The translations under genes and the position numbers were made by a program. A stretch of DNA of 13,843 nt from Candidatus Thalassarchaeaceae archaeon. Lineage in GTDB: Archaea > Thermoplasmatota > Poseidoniia > Poseidoniales > Thalassarchaeaceae. The notes under the pieces were generated by a model, which saw only the letters and a program-made list of their open reading frames with translations, had not been told where the DNA came from and made no database searches. The stretch is taken from NCBI GenBank assembly GCA_030754395.1, contig JASMAJ010000006.1, positions 1-13,843 of the forward strand. The letters run 5' to 3'. Positions 13,303 through 13,843 of this stretch are shown piece after piece. Positions within the stretch are counted from its first letter, which is position 1. Each line of letters opens with the position of its first letter.

Positions 13303-13843
13303 TGCTCGACTCAGACCCAATACTTGTGATTCTTGGATTCATCCTATTGATGGCAGGTGGTGAAGGGGTTGTTCAAGGTGCAGTAAGAATTGCAGATAGG
13401 ATGAATGTACCTCCTCTCTTAGTTGGATTCACAATAGTTGCAATCGGGACTTCTTTACCTGAACTAGCAGTTGCTATAGAAGCGATAGGACAGGATAAAC
13501 CAGAGATTGCTGTTGGAGGCGTTTTAGGATCAAATGTTGCGAATGTCATGCTAGTTCTAGGAACAGCATGTATGCTTGGGTCAGGAGAAGATGCAGGGGC
13601 AGGGCTACGACGTGATGCAATAGCAGTAATTACGGCAACTGTGATTCTCTTTGCTTTCGTGAGTATGGAAGAAATTCCTTATGAAGGTGGCTTGGGTATG
13701 CTTTTACTTCTTGTTGGGTATTACACTTACTCATACCTCTATTCAAAAGGCAAAGAGGAAGATACAGAAGTCGAGGATAATTGGTTGCCTGACAATATCA
13801 TGCTAGCAATTGTAGCGACCATAGCTGGAGGTGTGATGATTTG
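13302..13843 (+). CDS. CaCA-family cation/Ca2+ antiporter, N-terminal part
   Basis: The first 180 residues of an integral membrane exchanger; the gene runs off the right edge. The first alpha-repeat of the Ca2+/cation antiporter family is clear: GTSLPEL (49-55) carries the key acidic residue Glu54 in the membrane, and GSNVAN (76-81) is the second part of the repeat. Hydrophobic helices occur at about 7-19, 38-60, 71-90, 105-120 and 131-145, followed by an acidic cytosolic or loop segment (KGKEEDTEVED) and a further helix at 168 onward. This matches the YrbG / K+-dependent Na+/Ca2+ exchanger layout, in which the second alpha-repeat would follow. The ATG at 13302 has an AGAGGGA site at 13289-13295. 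It probably exports Ca2+ using the Na+ or H+ gradient, by family. Confidence 0.88.
   Translation, partial: MLDSDPILVILGFILLMAGGEGVVQGAVRIADRMNVPPLLVGFTIVAIGTSLPELAVAIEAIGQDKPEIAVGGVLGSNVANVMLVLGTACMLGSGEDAGAGLRRDAIAVITATVILFAFVSMEEIPYEGGLGMLLLLVGYYTYSYLYSKGKEEDTEVEDNWLPDNIMLAIVATIAGGVMI

Noticed and set aside
1..13843. CRISPR arrays, insertion sequences, toxin-antitoxin pairs or phage defence genes.
   Set aside because: No spaced direct repeats, transposase motifs or terminal repeats were seen, and all large frames are metabolic or transport genes.

Overview
This 13.8 kb window is densely packed archaeal DNA with 13 protein genes, no RNA genes, no mobile element and almost no intergenic space. 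The best guess is a planktonic euryarchaeon of the Marine Group II / Poseidoniales kind. Pointers to Archaea are an archaeal-type FAD synthetase (RibL), an archaeal-type RibB and RibH, TATA-like boxes placed for leaderless or short-leader transcripts, and a mixture with bacterial-type enzymes (riboflavin synthase, a MoeZ-like E1 enzyme, a 2-oxoacid dehydrogenase E1). The taxon is inferred from gene content, not proven.

Layout, left to right. At 49-645 (+) lies a small serine alpha/beta hydrolase. It converges, with overlapping 3' ends, on a minus-strand block read from 4431 down to 637: a GHMP-family sugar kinase, a large AmpG/PAT-type MFS transporter carrying an extra secreted N-terminal domain, and a CPYC glutaredoxin that overlaps the transporter's 3' end. 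A divergent promoter region near 4432-4508 separates this block from a plus-strand riboflavin/flavin operon (4509-6714): ribB, ribL, riboflavin synthase and ribH, very tightly spaced. The operon abuts, with no spare base, a convergent SAM methyltransferase (7581-6715, minus).

A second divergent region (7582-7660) leads into a plus-strand run: thioredoxin reductase, a small membrane protein (perhaps DUF2784-like), a MoeZ-like adenylyltransferase-rhodanese fusion, a 107-base AT-rich gap with a candidate promoter, a single-chain 2-oxoacid dehydrogenase E1 (alpha and beta fused), and the start of a CaCA-family cation/Ca2+ antiporter that runs off the right edge.

Working together: ribB, ribE and ribH supply the last steps of riboflavin synthesis and ribL makes FAD. 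Flavin users nearby include thioredoxin reductase. Glutaredoxin, thioredoxin reductase and the rhodanese fusion are thiol/sulfur functions. The kinase and transporter could form an uptake-and-phosphorylation pair. The most unusual items are the E1 fusion, which has an N-terminal four-cysteine zinc-ribbon-like module and an unexplained helical region ahead of the E1 core; the transporter with its own six-cysteine ectodomain; and a perfect 12-base palindrome between the predicted TATA box and the start codon of the riboflavin operon.
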